Source: Candidatus Sumerlaeota bacterium (GTDB lineage: Bacteria > Sumerlaeota > Sumerlaeia > JADFCT01). From it: a stretch of DNA of 24,844 nt. The DNA lies in contig JAPLSP010000138.1 in NCBI GenBank assembly GCA_026398575.1, positions 1-24,844 of the forward strand, in the 5' to 3' direction. The position numbers and the translations under genes were made by a program. The notes under the pieces are model-generated. The model saw only the letters and a list, made by a program, of their open reading frames with translations, searched no databases and was not told where the DNA came from. Shown one piece after another: positions 16,431 to 24,735 of this stretch (position 1 is its first letter; each line of letters starts with the position of its first letter).

Positions 16431-17705
16431 ATGAGCAACAGTCGTGTTTCACGCCGTCGCTTCGTCCAATCCGCGGCGGCGGCGGCAGGCGTTTTCATGA
16501 TCGTGCCCCGGCATGTGCTGGGCGGGTCAGGCTTTGCCCCTCCCAGCGAAACGATCACACGCGGCGTCGTGGGGACGGGCGGACGTGGCATGTCGCACGT
16601 GGAAGCCAATGCCCCCGGCAAGCCTCCCGTCACCCTGGCTGTTTGCGACGTGGACAAGAAGCGTCTGGCCAACGCGGTGAAGAAAGCCGGTGGATCCTGC
16701 GAGGGCTATGCCGATTTTCGCCGGCTGCTCGATCGCAAAGACATGGATACGATCCACATCGGCACGCCGCCGCATTGGCATTCCCTGGTCACCATCGCCG
16801 CCGCCGAGACCGGGCGCGACATCCTTTGCGAAAAACCCATGACCCGTTTCATCGCCGAAGGCCAGGCGGTGATCGAAGCCGTCCGCCGCAATGGCCGCGT
16901 ATTCCAGATCGGGACGTTCGGGCGATTTGGCCGCGAGAACTGGCGCAAGCTAATTCTCAGCGGACGCCTGGGAATGCCCCTCACGATCCGCGTCGGGCCG
17001 CAGACGGGCTTTAACTGGAAAGTAAAAATGTGGAGCGGTCACGTCAACGACGCGCCCAAACCCGTCCCGGAAGAACTCGATTACGATCTATGGCTGGGGC
17101 CCGCTCCCTTCAAACCCTATTTCCCGCATCGCGTGCACGGCAGCTTCCGCGGCTATTGGGACTATGACGGCGGCGGACTGGCCGATATGGGAGAGCATTA
17201 TCTGGACCCGATCCAGTATTGGCTGGGCAAGGATGAAGAATCGCCGGTCGAAATCGAGGCCGACGCGCCGCCCGCGCATCCGGACGCCTGCGGCCTGTGG
17301 GGCGAGGTCCGCATGAAATACGCCGACGGAACCACCCTCATCCTCGACAGCGGCGAATGGGGCAAACCGCCTCAGGCAGGACAGCCTCTTCTCGAAGGAC
17401 CCAAAGGCAAAGTCTGGGGCGAAGGGGCGTCCAAGACCGACCCGGCGGGATTGTTCAGCGGACTGGACTCCGTGCCCGCTCCACCCAAGCTCATATCATT
17501 TCCGGAGGCCGTCCGCTCGCGGCAGAGATGCGGCGGCAACGAAGAGTCGTCGCATCGCTCCGCGTCTTTGATGCATCTGGCCAACGCGGCGATCCGCACC
17601 GGACGCAAGCTTCAGTTCGATTCCAAGACGTGCCGCTTCGTCAACGACGAGGAAGCCAATCGTCTGGCCGATGTTCCCATGCGCGCTCCCTGGAGGCTCC
17701 AATGA
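16431..17705 (+). CDS. Tat-exported Gfo/Idh/MocA oxidoreductase (second of two)
   Basis: A 424-residue exported oxidoreductase. The twin-arginine signal is RVSRRRFVQSAAAAAGVFMI, followed by a hydrophobic stretch. GVVGTGGRGMSH is the Rossmann motif and ILCEKPMTR the EKP motif. The C-terminal domain has DLWLGPAPFKPYFP, SFRGYWDYDGGGLADMGEHYLDPIQY, a pattern typical of the planctomycete-type family members, with conserved Asp and His. The ATG at 16431 has AAGGAGG upstream with a 6-nt spacer, so it is preferred to the more upstream in-frame ATG that would translate the decamer repeats. The stop overlaps the next start as ATGA, so it is translationally coupled to the HEAT-repeat gene. Substrate unknown; probably a periplasmic sugar derivative. 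Confidence 0.9.
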   Translation: MSNSRVSRRRFVQSAAAAAGVFMIVPRHVLGGSGFAPPSETITRGVVGTGGRGMSHVEANAPGKPPVTLAVCDVDKKRLANAVKKAGGSCEGYADFRRLLDRKDMDTIHIGTPPHWHSLVTIAAAETGRDILCEKPMTRFIAEGQAVIEAVRRNGRVFQIGTFGRFGRENWRKLILSGRLGMPLTIRVGPQTGFNWKVKMWSGHVNDAPKPVPEELDYDLWLGPAPFKPYFPHRVHGSFRGYWDYDGGGLADMGEHYLDPIQYWLGKDEESPVEIEADAPPAHPDACGLWGEVRMKYADGTTLILDSGEWGKPPQAGQPLLEGPKGKVWGEGASKTDPAGLFSGLDSVPAPPKLISFPEAVRSRQRCGGNEESSHRSASLMHLANAAIRTGRKLQFDSKTCRFVNDEEANRLADVPMRAPWRLQ

Positions 17706-19849
17706 ATACTCAATTCACATCCCACGCCAGGATGTTTCCCATGGCGCTGATTGCCGCGCTGTTTGCCTGGGGGGCATACGCGGCGGACCCTATGGAGCTG
17801 GTCAAAAAATCCCCCGCCGAAAACGCCGCCGCTCAGCGCGAGCTCAGCAAAGAACTAATCGCGCTCGGCGCCCCGGGCATCAAGCAGCTGTGCGGTATGC
17901 TCACCGACAAAGCCGACGACGCCAATGTCCGCTATGCCTTGCATGGTTTGGCGACCTACGCCGCGCGCCCCGGCGCCGACGCCGACCGCAAGCTCTTTAC
18001 CGGCGCCCTCATCGAGGCGCTCGAAGGCAATGCGCAAGCCATCGTCAAAGAATTCCTGCTGCAGCAAATTCGGTTGACTGGCGGACCTGAGAATATCGCG
18101 GCGCTGGCAAAGTTCCTTTCCGACGAAAATCTCTGCGAGCCAACCGCCCAATTTCTCGTGACCGTTCGCGGCGAGCAAGCCGCCGCCGCGTTGCGCGCCG
18201 CGCTGCCTTCTGCGCAGGGCAAGCGACGCATCACGATCTTGAAAGCCCTTGGCGATCTTCAAGACGCCCAGGCAGCCCCGCTTGCGCTCAAGGACGCCGC
18301 CAGCGATGACCAGGTTCTGCGCCTGACCGCGCTCTATGCGCTCGGCGCCAGCGGCAATCCGGCGGCCATCGAGCCACTGGCCAAAGCCAGCGCCAGCCCA
18401 TCGCGTTACGAACAATCTGATGCGACCCGGTACTATCTCCTCCTGGCGCGCCGCCTGTCCGAGCTGAACAAGAAAGACCCCGCCGCAAAGATTTGCCGCG
18501 AGCTGTATAAGAATCGCGCGGACGAGCCGAACGTTCAAACCGCCGCCCTCACGCAATTGGCGCTCACGCTGGGCGCCGAGGCTCTCCCCGATCTGACCGC
18601 CGCCCTGCAGAATCCGAGCAATCAAGTCAAAGAAGCTGTAATGGGAATCGCCGCCGGCGTTCCCGGTGAAGCGGTTACGCGCTGGTTCATGGATCGCATG
18701 AAAAGCGCGCCGGCCGAGCGCGCTGCGATACTGGCAAAGCTGTTGAAGCGCGGCGACAAGGTGGCTCTGCCGGCAGTGATCGAGGCGATCAAAGACGGCG
18801 CCCCGGCTGTCCGCCGGGCCGCGATCACAGCAGCGGGCGAAATCGGAGGCAAGGACGCGCTGCCCGCGCTGCTCGAAGTCCTCGGCGCCAAAGACGAAGG
18901 CGAACGCCGCGCCGCGCGCGACGCCATGATGACGATTCGCGATGACATCGCTCCCTGGATCGCGGAAAATCTCAAGAGCGCCGCCCCCGCCGCCAAGGCC
19001 GGTTTGATTCGGGTTCTGGCCGGCCGGGGCGCTGCGAATCAACGAGAGGCTGTCCTTGCCGCAACCAACGATGCGGATGATGACGTGCGCGCGGCTTCCC
19101 TGGAAGCTCTGGGAGTTTTGGGCGACGCCACATTGCTCCCCATGTTGATCGAGCGCCTGTCCATCGCCAAAACCGGCGCCGAACGCGACGCCTCTGAAAA
19201 AGCTGTCGCAAGCCTGGCGGCGAAAACCGGCGATCTCGACAAGGCCGCCGCTCTCATCCTGGAAGCGCTCAAGAAAGCAGCCGGACCGGCCAAGGCGTCC
19301 TTGATCAAAGTGATCGGAAGCGTCCCAAGCCCGGCGGCGCTTCCTGCCGTGAACGAAGCGATCAAGGACTCTGACAAAGGCGTCCAGGATGCGGCGTTCA
19401 AAGTTTTGACGGAATGGCCCGATTTGAAGGTTGCGCCCGACCTGTTGGCGCTGGCGCGTACTGCGCAACCGGAAAAGCGCCAGATACTGGCCGCTCGCGG
19501 CTATATCCGCTTGGCTGACAAGGCGCGCGCCACGCAGTCTGAAGTCGCGGCGAGGATGTTTCAGGACGCCGTCGAGATTGCCCGCAGACCGGATGAAAAA
19601 AAGCAATTGCTCGGCGCGCTCTCGGAGCTGAAGAATCTTCAAATGCTGAAAATCGCGCAGGGAATGCTAACTGAAGAAGCGGTGCGCAATGAAGCCTGCG
19701 TAGCGGTGTTGAAGATCGCCGGTGAAACCAAGAAGAAAAATAAAGCGGAGACAGCGGCAGCCTTGAAGGCACTGCTGGAGGTCAGCCAGGATAAGAAAGA
19801 CAGGAAATCCGCTCAGGATATTTTGAACGAGATCGCGAAGATGAAATAG
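17702..19849 (+). CDS. Secreted HEAT-repeat protein
   Basis: A 715-residue protein with a signal peptide (residues ~1-28, MFPMALIAALFAWGAYAA). The rest is a long run of helical HEAT/PBS-lyase-type repeats, seen as recurring motifs such as AALPAVIEAIKDGAPAVRRA, DALPALLEVLGAKDEGERRAA and ALPAVNEAIKDSDKGVQDAA, spaced about 30-40 residues. HEAT repeats form solenoids that bind proteins or scaffolds; no catalytic motif is seen. The ATG at 17702 overlaps the stop of the upstream oxidoreductase. Similar HEAT-repeat proteins often accompany secreted cytochrome and sugar-oxidoreductase genes in planctomycete-like genomes. Its job is probably to organise partners of the cluster in the periplasm (inference). 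Confidence 0.88.
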   Translation: MNTQFTSHARMFPMALIAALFAWGAYAADPMELVKKSPAENAAAQRELSKELIALGAPGIKQLCGMLTDKADDANVRYALHGLATYAARPGADADRKLFTGALIEALEGNAQAIVKEFLLQQIRLTGGPENIAALAKFLSDENLCEPTAQFLVTVRGEQAAAALRAALPSAQGKRRITILKALGDLQDAQAAPLALKDAASDDQVLRLTALYALGASGNPAAIEPLAKASASPSRYEQSDATRYYLLLARRLSELNKKDPAAKICRELYKNRADEPNVQTAALTQLALTLGAEALPDLTAALQNPSNQVKEAVMGIAAGVPGEAVTRWFMDRMKSAPAERAAILAKLLKRGDKVALPAVIEAIKDGAPAVRRAAITAAGEIGGKDALPALLEVLGAKDEGERRAARDAMMTIRDDIAPWIAENLKSAAPAAKAGLIRVLAGRGAANQREAVLAATNDADDDVRAASLEALGVLGDATLLPMLIERLSIAKTGAERDASEKAVASLAAKTGDLDKAAALILEALKKAAGPAKASLIKVIGSVPSPAALPAVNEAIKDSDKGVQDAAFKVLTEWPDLKVAPDLLALARTAQPEKRQILAARGYIRLADKARATQSEVAARMFQDAVEIARRPDEKKQLLGALSELKNLQMLKIAQGMLTEEAVRNEACVAVLKIAGETKKKNKAETAAALKALLEVSQDKKDRKSAQDILNEIAKMK

Positions 19850-19950
19850 CTGCGTCGCGGATTGGCTAAGTGTTTTGATTCAGAATTACGATCACGTACT
19901 TTTGTCTAAACGCCGGATGATAGCGTCAATACTAGCAGATTACTTTATCA

Positions 19951-22900
19951 ATGGACATCTCTATGGCTGCATACTGTCACCAGAAAATCGCGCGTCCTAA
20001 ACATTCCATAAGCGCAAGGGCCCTGCAATGCGCCTTGCTGGCCATTGCGATGGCTTATGCCAGCTCCATCCAGGCCTTCGAGGGATGCACAGTCGAGGAG
20101 CCAAACCCGCAAATCGCGCGGGCGCTCCGCTCCAATACGGCGCCGCCGGTGAACGTGAAGGCGCTCCGGCTGGCCATCGAAGACATCATCAAGACCAATC
20201 CCGGCCAATACGCGCGCGGCCCGGAATTCCTGAAGCGGTTGGACGCATGCGAGAAGCGCCTGCAGGACTCGCAGAATTCACAAGCCACGCCCGCTGGCAG
20301 AAACAAGGTAAACAAGAGCGCGACGGATCCGGAGCTGGCGCATGAATTGCGTCTTTTGCAGTGGCAGGCCTTGATCGAAAATCCTGCCTTGGACTTTGAC
20401 CGTCTCCTGATCGTCAAGCGCAATGCCGGCGCCCTGGGTCTGCCTCAAAATTGGCAGAGCAATTCCAGCCTGAAGCGCTCGGGCTTCGATAACGAGATCG
20501 CCATCTTTTCGCCCTTTCGGCCCAATGAGGGAATCGCCACTCTTTGCAAGCCCGACGGCGGCAGGTTCGTGGGCGACGTGGATCTGCATTTCGACGGCGA
20601 CCGGATGCTCTTTTCCTCGCTCGATGCGCGCAGCCGCTGGCAGGTTTTTGAGATCAAGCTTGACGGCTCGGGTCTGCGCCAGGTTACGCCCGGCGATCAA
20701 CCGGACGTGGACGCTTACGACGCCTGCTATCTGCCCAACGGCAAAATCCTGTTCAGCAGCACCGCGCAGTTCACGGGCGTGCCGTGCGTCTTTGGCGGCT
20801 CGCACGTTTCGATGATTTACAGCATGGACGCCGACGGCAAGGGCATCCGGCAACTGTGCTTCGAGCAGGATCATGACTGGTGCCCCGTGCCGCTGAACAA
20901 CGGGCGCGTCCTTTACGCGCGTTGGGAATACGCCGATACGCCGCACTCGCAGACGCGTTTCCTTTTTCACATGAATCCCGACGGTACCGAGCAGATGGAG
21001 TATTACGGGAGCAACTCTTATTGGCCCAATTCCATCTTCTACGCGCGCGCCATCCCCGGACATCCGACCAAAGTTGTCGCGGTCATCTCCGGCCATCATG
21101 GCGTCCCGCGCATGGGCGAACTCGTCATCTTCGATCCCGCGCAGGGACGCAACGAAGCGAACGGCGCCGTCCAGCGCATTCCCGGCTTCGGTCAAAAAGT
21201 CGAGCCGATCATCAAAGACCAGCTCGTCAATGCGAGCTGGCCGAAATTCCTTCATCCCTATCCGCTGAGCGAAAAATATTTCCTCGTCGCCTGCCAGCCC
21301 ACGGCGCAATCGCTGTGGGGCATTTATCTCGTGGACGTCTTCGACAACATGCTGATGTTGCGCGAGGAACCCAAATATGCCCTGCTCGAGCCCATCCCCG
21401 TCCGCCCGACGCCCAAACCTCCCGTCATTCCCGATAAGGTGGACCTGAGCCGCAAAGACGCGCTGATCTATGTGCAGGACATCTACGCCGGGCCGGGACT
21501 GAAAGGCGTTCCGCGCGGCTCGGTGAAGAAACTGCGCGTCTTCACCTATCATTTCGCCTATCAGGGAATGGGCGGCTTGATTGGCGTCCTCGGGATGGAC
21601 GGCCCGTGGGATATCAAGCGCATCATGGGAACCGTGCCCGTCGAGGAGGACGGCTCCTGCTATTTCCGCGTTCCCGCCAATACGCCCGTCGCTGTGCAGC
21701 CACTCGACGCCGAGGGCAAGGCGATGCAGCTGATGCGCAGTTGGATGACGGCGATGCCGGGCGAAACGCTCTCCTGCGCGGGGTGCCACGAACGTCAGAA
21801 TTCCGCGCCCTCGGGACGCCGCCCCCAGGCGCTTGCCTCGGCGCCCGCCGAGATCACGCCGTGGCTTTGGCCTACGCGCGGCTTCAGCTATCCGCGCGAA
21901 GTGCAACCCGTCCTCGATAAGTATTGCATCTCCTGCCACAACGGCGAGTCGCGTCCCGACGGGAAGACGATTCCCAGCCTGCGCGGCGACAAAATGATCA
22001 CGGACTTTGCTTCCACCATGCCCGGCACGGGCGGAAAACGCGGCGGCAAGTTTTCAGTGAGCTATGCCGAATTGCACCGCTACGTGCGCCGTCCTGGAAT
22101 CGAAAGCGACTATCATCTCCTCACGCCGCTCGAATTTCACGCCGACACGACGGAACTCGTTCGCATGTTGCGCAAAGGCCATCATGGCGTCCAGCTTGAC
22201 GCCGAAGCCTGGAACCGGCTGATTACCTGGATTGACCTCAACACCGAATATCACGGCACATGGACCGACGCCGGATGCGATCCCGGTCCGCAGCGCGAAC
22301 GCCGGCGCGAACTGCAAAAACTCTATGCCAATCGCGACGAAGACCCCGAGCGGGAAGCCACGTGGAAGCCTGCGGTGCTCATGGCTCAGGGGCCAGAGGT
22401 CGGGGATCAGGGGTCAGGGGTCGGGGGTCAGGGATCAGGGGTCGGGGGTCAGGGATCAGGGGTCAGGGGCCAGGGATTGGCAGCTGTTAATCCGCAATCC
22501 GCAATCGTCAATCGTCAATCGTCAATCGTCAATTCACAATCCGCAATCGTCAATCGTCAATCGTCAATCGTCAATTTGCAATCCGCAATCCGCAATCCGC
22601 AATCCGCAATCATCACGACGCGTTCGCTTGATCTGGGTGGCGGCGTCACATTGGAACTGGCGCTTATCCCTGCGGGCGAATTCATCATGGGCGCCTCCGA
22701 CGGCTGTCCGGATGAGCGGCCCGTGACCCGCGTCACGATCTCCGAGCCTTTCTGGATGGGCCGGTGCGAAGTGAGCAACGCGCAGTTTGCGCGCTTCGAT
22801 CCCACGCACGACAGCCGCGTCGAATCGAAGCATGCCTATCAGTTCGGCATTCACGGCTATCCCATGAACAAGCCCGATCAGCCCGTGGTGCGCGTTTCGT

Positions 22901-23556
22901 GGCGGCAGGTCATGGATTTCTGCGAATGGTTCTCCCAAAAAACCGGCGAGAGCATTGATCTGCCCACCGAGGCGCAGTGGGAATACGCCTGCCGCGCCGG
23001 CGCCACGACGCCTTTTTGGTACGGCGATCTCGACGCTGATTTCTCAAAACTCGCCAATCTGGGCGACGCCAGATTGAAAGAACTGGCCGGCAATCCCTAC
23101 ACCGTGGATACGCCGCTGCCCAAGCCGACGAAATACGATGACTGGGTTCCGAAAGAAACGCGTTTCGACGACGGCGCGCTGATCTCCGCCGCGATTGGCA
23201 GCTATCGGCCCAATCCCTGGGGTTTGTGCGACATGCATGGCAACGTGGCCGAGTTGACGCGCACAACGTACGCGCCTTATCCTTACAACGCCGGCGATGG
23301 GCGGGAGGCCGGCGGCATGAAGCTGGATGCCGGCGGCATAAAGCTGGATGCCGGCGCCAAAGGGCAGGGCAGCGGCGTCGCCGAAGGACGCAAGGTTGTT
23401 CGCGGCGGCTCCTGGTATGACCGCCCGATGTTTGCGCGCGCCTCCTACCGTCTGGATTATCCCAGCTGGCAATGCGTCTATAACGTGGGCTTCCGCATCA
23501 TCTCGCGAACAAAAACGGATTCAGTCCCGACGTCCCGAATCGCGAAAGCCCACTGA
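19951..23556 (+). CDS. Giant protein B: secreted hydrazine-synthase-alpha-like propeller, di-CxxCH cytochrome, FGE-like domain
   Basis: An intact 1201-residue paralogue of giant protein A. A signal peptide (hydrophobic residues ~25-42) leads into a helical region and a propeller-like domain (about 150-480; DVDLHFDGDRMLFS, DACYLPNGKILF). Then come two CxxCH haem motifs at 609-613 (CAGCH) and 659-663 (CISCH). The next ~75 residues (813-888) are encoded by two different 7-bp repeat families. The C-terminal FGE-like domain (from ~892) has LPTEAQWEYACRAG and NPWGLCDMHGNVAELT but lacks the catalytic cysteines; a 21-bp tandem repeat adds AGGMKLD/AGGIKLD near 1120-1135. Hydrazine synthase alpha makes hydrazine in anammox bacteria, but no beta/gamma partner is here and the FGE fusion argues for another, unknown function. 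Start is uncertain (ATG 19951 or 19963); no good ribosome site. Confidence 0.88.
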   Translation: MDISMAAYCHQKIARPKHSISARALQCALLAIAMAYASSIQAFEGCTVEEPNPQIARALRSNTAPPVNVKALRLAIEDIIKTNPGQYARGPEFLKRLDACEKRLQDSQNSQATPAGRNKVNKSATDPELAHELRLLQWQALIENPALDFDRLLIVKRNAGALGLPQNWQSNSSLKRSGFDNEIAIFSPFRPNEGIATLCKPDGGRFVGDVDLHFDGDRMLFSSLDARSRWQVFEIKLDGSGLRQVTPGDQPDVDAYDACYLPNGKILFSSTAQFTGVPCVFGGSHVSMIYSMDADGKGIRQLCFEQDHDWCPVPLNNGRVLYARWEYADTPHSQTRFLFHMNPDGTEQMEYYGSNSYWPNSIFYARAIPGHPTKVVAVISGHHGVPRMGELVIFDPAQGRNEANGAVQRIPGFGQKVEPIIKDQLVNASWPKFLHPYPLSEKYFLVACQPTAQSLWGIYLVDVFDNMLMLREEPKYALLEPIPVRPTPKPPVIPDKVDLSRKDALIYVQDIYAGPGLKGVPRGSVKKLRVFTYHFAYQGMGGLIGVLGMDGPWDIKRIMGTVPVEEDGSCYFRVPANTPVAVQPLDAEGKAMQLMRSWMTAMPGETLSCAGCHERQNSAPSGRRPQALASAPAEITPWLWPTRGFSYPREVQPVLDKYCISCHNGESRPDGKTIPSLRGDKMITDFASTMPGTGGKRGGKFSVSYAELHRYVRRPGIESDYHLLTPLEFHADTTELVRMLRKGHHGVQLDAEAWNRLITWIDLNTEYHGTWTDAGCDPGPQRERRRELQKLYANRDEDPEREATWKPAVLMAQGPEVGDQGSGVGGQGSGVGGQGSGVRGQGLAAVNPQSAIVNRQSSIVNSQSAIVNRQSSIVNLQSAIRNPQSAIITTRSLDLGGGVTLELALIPAGEFIMGASDGCPDERPVTRVTISEPFWMGRCEVSNAQFARFDPTHDSRVESKHAYQFGIHGYPMNKPDQPVVRVSWRQVMDFCEWFSQKTGESIDLPTEAQWEYACRAGATTPFWYGDLDADFSKLANLGDARLKELAGNPYTVDTPLPKPTKYDDWVPKETRFDDGALISAAIGSYRPNPWGLCDMHGNVAELTRTTYAPYPYNAGDGREAGGMKLDAGGIKLDAGAKGQGSGVAEGRKVVRGGSWYDRPMFARASYRLDYPSWQCVYNVGFRIISRTKTDSVPTSRIAKAH
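22387..22477. repeat. Thirteen-unit heptanucleotide array (CAGGGGT family) inside giant gene B
   Basis: Thirteen consecutive 7-bp units (CAGGGGT, CGGGGGT, CAGGGAT variants) without indel encode a Gly/Gln/Ser/Val-rich segment. It directly precedes the CAATCNN array and has no counterpart in copy A. Confidence 0.9.
22487..22612. repeat. Eighteen-unit heptanucleotide array (CAATCNN family) inside giant gene B
   Basis: Eighteen units in unbroken phase over 126 bp, with blocks of TCAATCG and GCAATCC. They encode NRQSSIV and NPQSAIR heptapeptides in the same linker as the shorter array of copy A. Confidence 0.95.
23308..23355. repeat. 21-bp tandem repeat inside the FGE-like domain of giant gene B
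   Basis: Units 23308-23328 and 23329-23349 differ at one base, followed by a 6-bp partial unit. They add seven-residue repeats AGGMKLD and AGGIKLD in a loop just before the VVRGGSW motif; copy A lacks them. Confidence 0.85.
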
Positions 23557-23563
23557 CCGTTAG

Positions 23564-23655
23564 TAGTTCCACCGTGTTCGTAGTTCCGCCTTTAGGTGGC
23601 GCTTGTAGTTCCACCTTCAGGTGGCGCTTGTAGTTCCACCTTTAGTTTGTGTTTG
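23564..23655 (+). repeat. 25-bp hairpin repeat, one truncated and three full units
   Basis: Units start at 23564 (truncated, 17 bp), 23581, 23606 and 23631, the last three exactly 25 bp each, pattern TAGTTCC, stem, TT(T/C)A loop, stem, then CGCTTG or TGTTTG. Stems are CCGCC/GGTGG (one G-T wobble), CCACC/GGTGG (perfect) and a decayed one. This is the same family as at 3137-3192, again oriented with transcription. The last unit ends in GTTTG, which with the next bases forms the GGAG ribosome site of the following gene. Confidence 0.85.
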
Positions 23656-23667
23656 GAGAGAATAATC

Positions 23668-24615
23668 ATGCCCAACTCGCATTCACGCCCAACTCGCCGC
23701 CAAATCATCATCCAAGGCCTCCAAGGCGCCGCCCTTGCCGGCGCCGGCTGGTTCCTCTCCCCAGCGCTTCAGTCTCTGGCCCAGGACAAACAACGCGCCT
23801 TCAAAATCGGCGCCTGCGATTGGTCCATCGGAGCGATGGGCCGCCTCACCGCGCTCCGCACAGCCGCCAAACTCGGCCTCGACGGCGTGCAGGTGAGTTT
23901 TGGCAAGCCGGGCGACGGCGACGATCTGCGCAAAGACGAGACGCGCGCGCAATACGCGGAAGCCTGCAAGAAATACGGGATCGAGATCGCCTCGCTGGGG
24001 ATGGGCGTCTTGAACAACGTTCCTCTGGCCGCAAGCGACGAGGCCGAACGCTGGGTGGGCGAATGCATCGAGATCATGCCGAAGATGAACCAGAAGCGCG
24101 TCCTGCTGGCTTTTTTCGCCGCCGGAGACGTGAAAGACAAGCCCGATGCGCAGAAGGCCGTGATCGAACGCCTGAAGCGCCTCGCCCCCAAGGCCGAGAA
24201 AGCCGGCGTGGCGCTTGGGCTAGAGAGCTGGCTCAATGCAGCGGACCATCTGCGGATCATTGACGCCGTCGGTTCGCCCGCGCTGAAGGTTTATTACGAC
24301 GTCTGCAATATGACGGACCAGGGCTACAACATCTACGAAGAAATCCCCCTGCTGGGCAAGAAAGGCCTGCTGTGCGAGATTCACTTCAAGGAAAACGGCA
24401 AGCGCCTGGGCGAGGGGAAGGTGGATTTTCCGCGCGTGCGAAAGGCATTGGACGAGGCCGGCTATAGCGGATGGCTGGTCCTCGAGGGCGCCGTTCTCAA
24501 AGGCTCTTCGTTCGAGAAAGTCTATCCCGAGACGATTCCGTACGTGCGCGGCCTGTTCCCCGAAGGCGCGCGTTCGCCGCAGCAGATCGAATCATCCAAA
24601 CAAGCCGCCGGATGA
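23668..24615 (+). CDS. Tat-exported sugar phosphate isomerase/epimerase-like TIM barrel protein
   Basis: A 315-residue protein with a twin-arginine-like signal (PTRRQIIIQGLQG followed by a hydrophobic segment to ~residue 37, LQSLAQD) and an AP-endonuclease-2/xylose-isomerase-like TIM barrel. Likely metal ligands are visible: Glu near 185 (LGLESW), Asp211 (YYDVCN), His239 (EIHFKEN) and Glu273 (LVLEGAV). Family members isomerise or epimerise sugars and inositols; the true substrate is unknown, and an extracytoplasmic enzyme may act on free or polymer-derived sugars. The ATG at 23668 has GGAGAG 7 nt upstream, and the signal peptide begins here. It closes the exported-protein cluster. A long inverted repeat follows the stop. 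Confidence 0.9.
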   Translation: MPNSHSRPTRRQIIIQGLQGAALAGAGWFLSPALQSLAQDKQRAFKIGACDWSIGAMGRLTALRTAAKLGLDGVQVSFGKPGDGDDLRKDETRAQYAEACKKYGIEIASLGMGVLNNVPLAASDEAERWVGECIEIMPKMNQKRVLLAFFAAGDVKDKPDAQKAVIERLKRLAPKAEKAGVALGLESWLNAADHLRIIDAVGSPALKVYYDVCNMTDQGYNIYEEIPLLGKKGLLCEIHFKENGKRLGEGKVDFPRVRKALDEAGYSGWLVLEGAVLKGSSFEKVYPETIPYVRGLFPEGARSPQQIESSKQAAG

Positions 24616-24619
24616 AAGC

Positions 24620-24701
24620 ATGGGCCTGTTTGGCCGGCGCCGGCGGAGGCAAATTTTTATCTTATCGGCTAAAATTACTGATGGAACCGAAACAGGCCCA
24701 T
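24620..24701. repeat. 12-bp perfect inverted repeat after the last gene
   Basis: ATGGGCCTGTTT (24620-24631) is matched exactly by its reverse complement at 24690-24701, 58 bp apart, starting 4 nt after the stop codon. Between them lies a further 12-bp palindrome (GCCGGCGCCGGC, 24633-24644). It could form a branched transcript end; there is no terminal U-run. Confidence 0.65.
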
Positions 24702-24715
24702 CAGATATAATCTGA
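24701..24715 (+). promoter_or_regulatory. TATAAT box centred in a TCAGAT/ATCTGA dyad
   Basis: TATAAT at 24706-24711 lies inside a 6-bp inverted repeat with a 3-bp spacer. No good -35 is seen. It may be the promoter or operator of a gene running off the right edge. Confidence 0.3.
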
Positions 24716-24735
24716 AAAATGAGAGAGCGAACAAG

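Noticed and set aside
17855..19642. 595-codon minus-strand open frame opposite the HEAT-repeat gene
   Set aside because: The plus-strand frame has a signal peptide and HEAT periodicity and is coupled to the upstream gene; the antisense frame has no family features.
19850..19950. Promoter for giant gene B
   Set aside because: TTGTCT at 19902-19907 has no acceptable -10 at 16-18 bp; support is too weak to list.
20278..21939. 553-codon minus-strand open frame opposite giant gene B
   Set aside because: A similar antisense frame opposes giant gene A, as expected from shared codon use in paralogues; no independent signals.
22487..22612. Possible CRISPR array
   Set aside because: Units are 7 bp, contiguous and without unique spacers, and are translated within a gene.
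19951..23556. True anammox hydrazine synthase alpha subunit
   Set aside because: Only the propeller and haem-motif style is similar; the FGE-like fusion, a paralogous pair and absence of beta/gamma genes argue against it.
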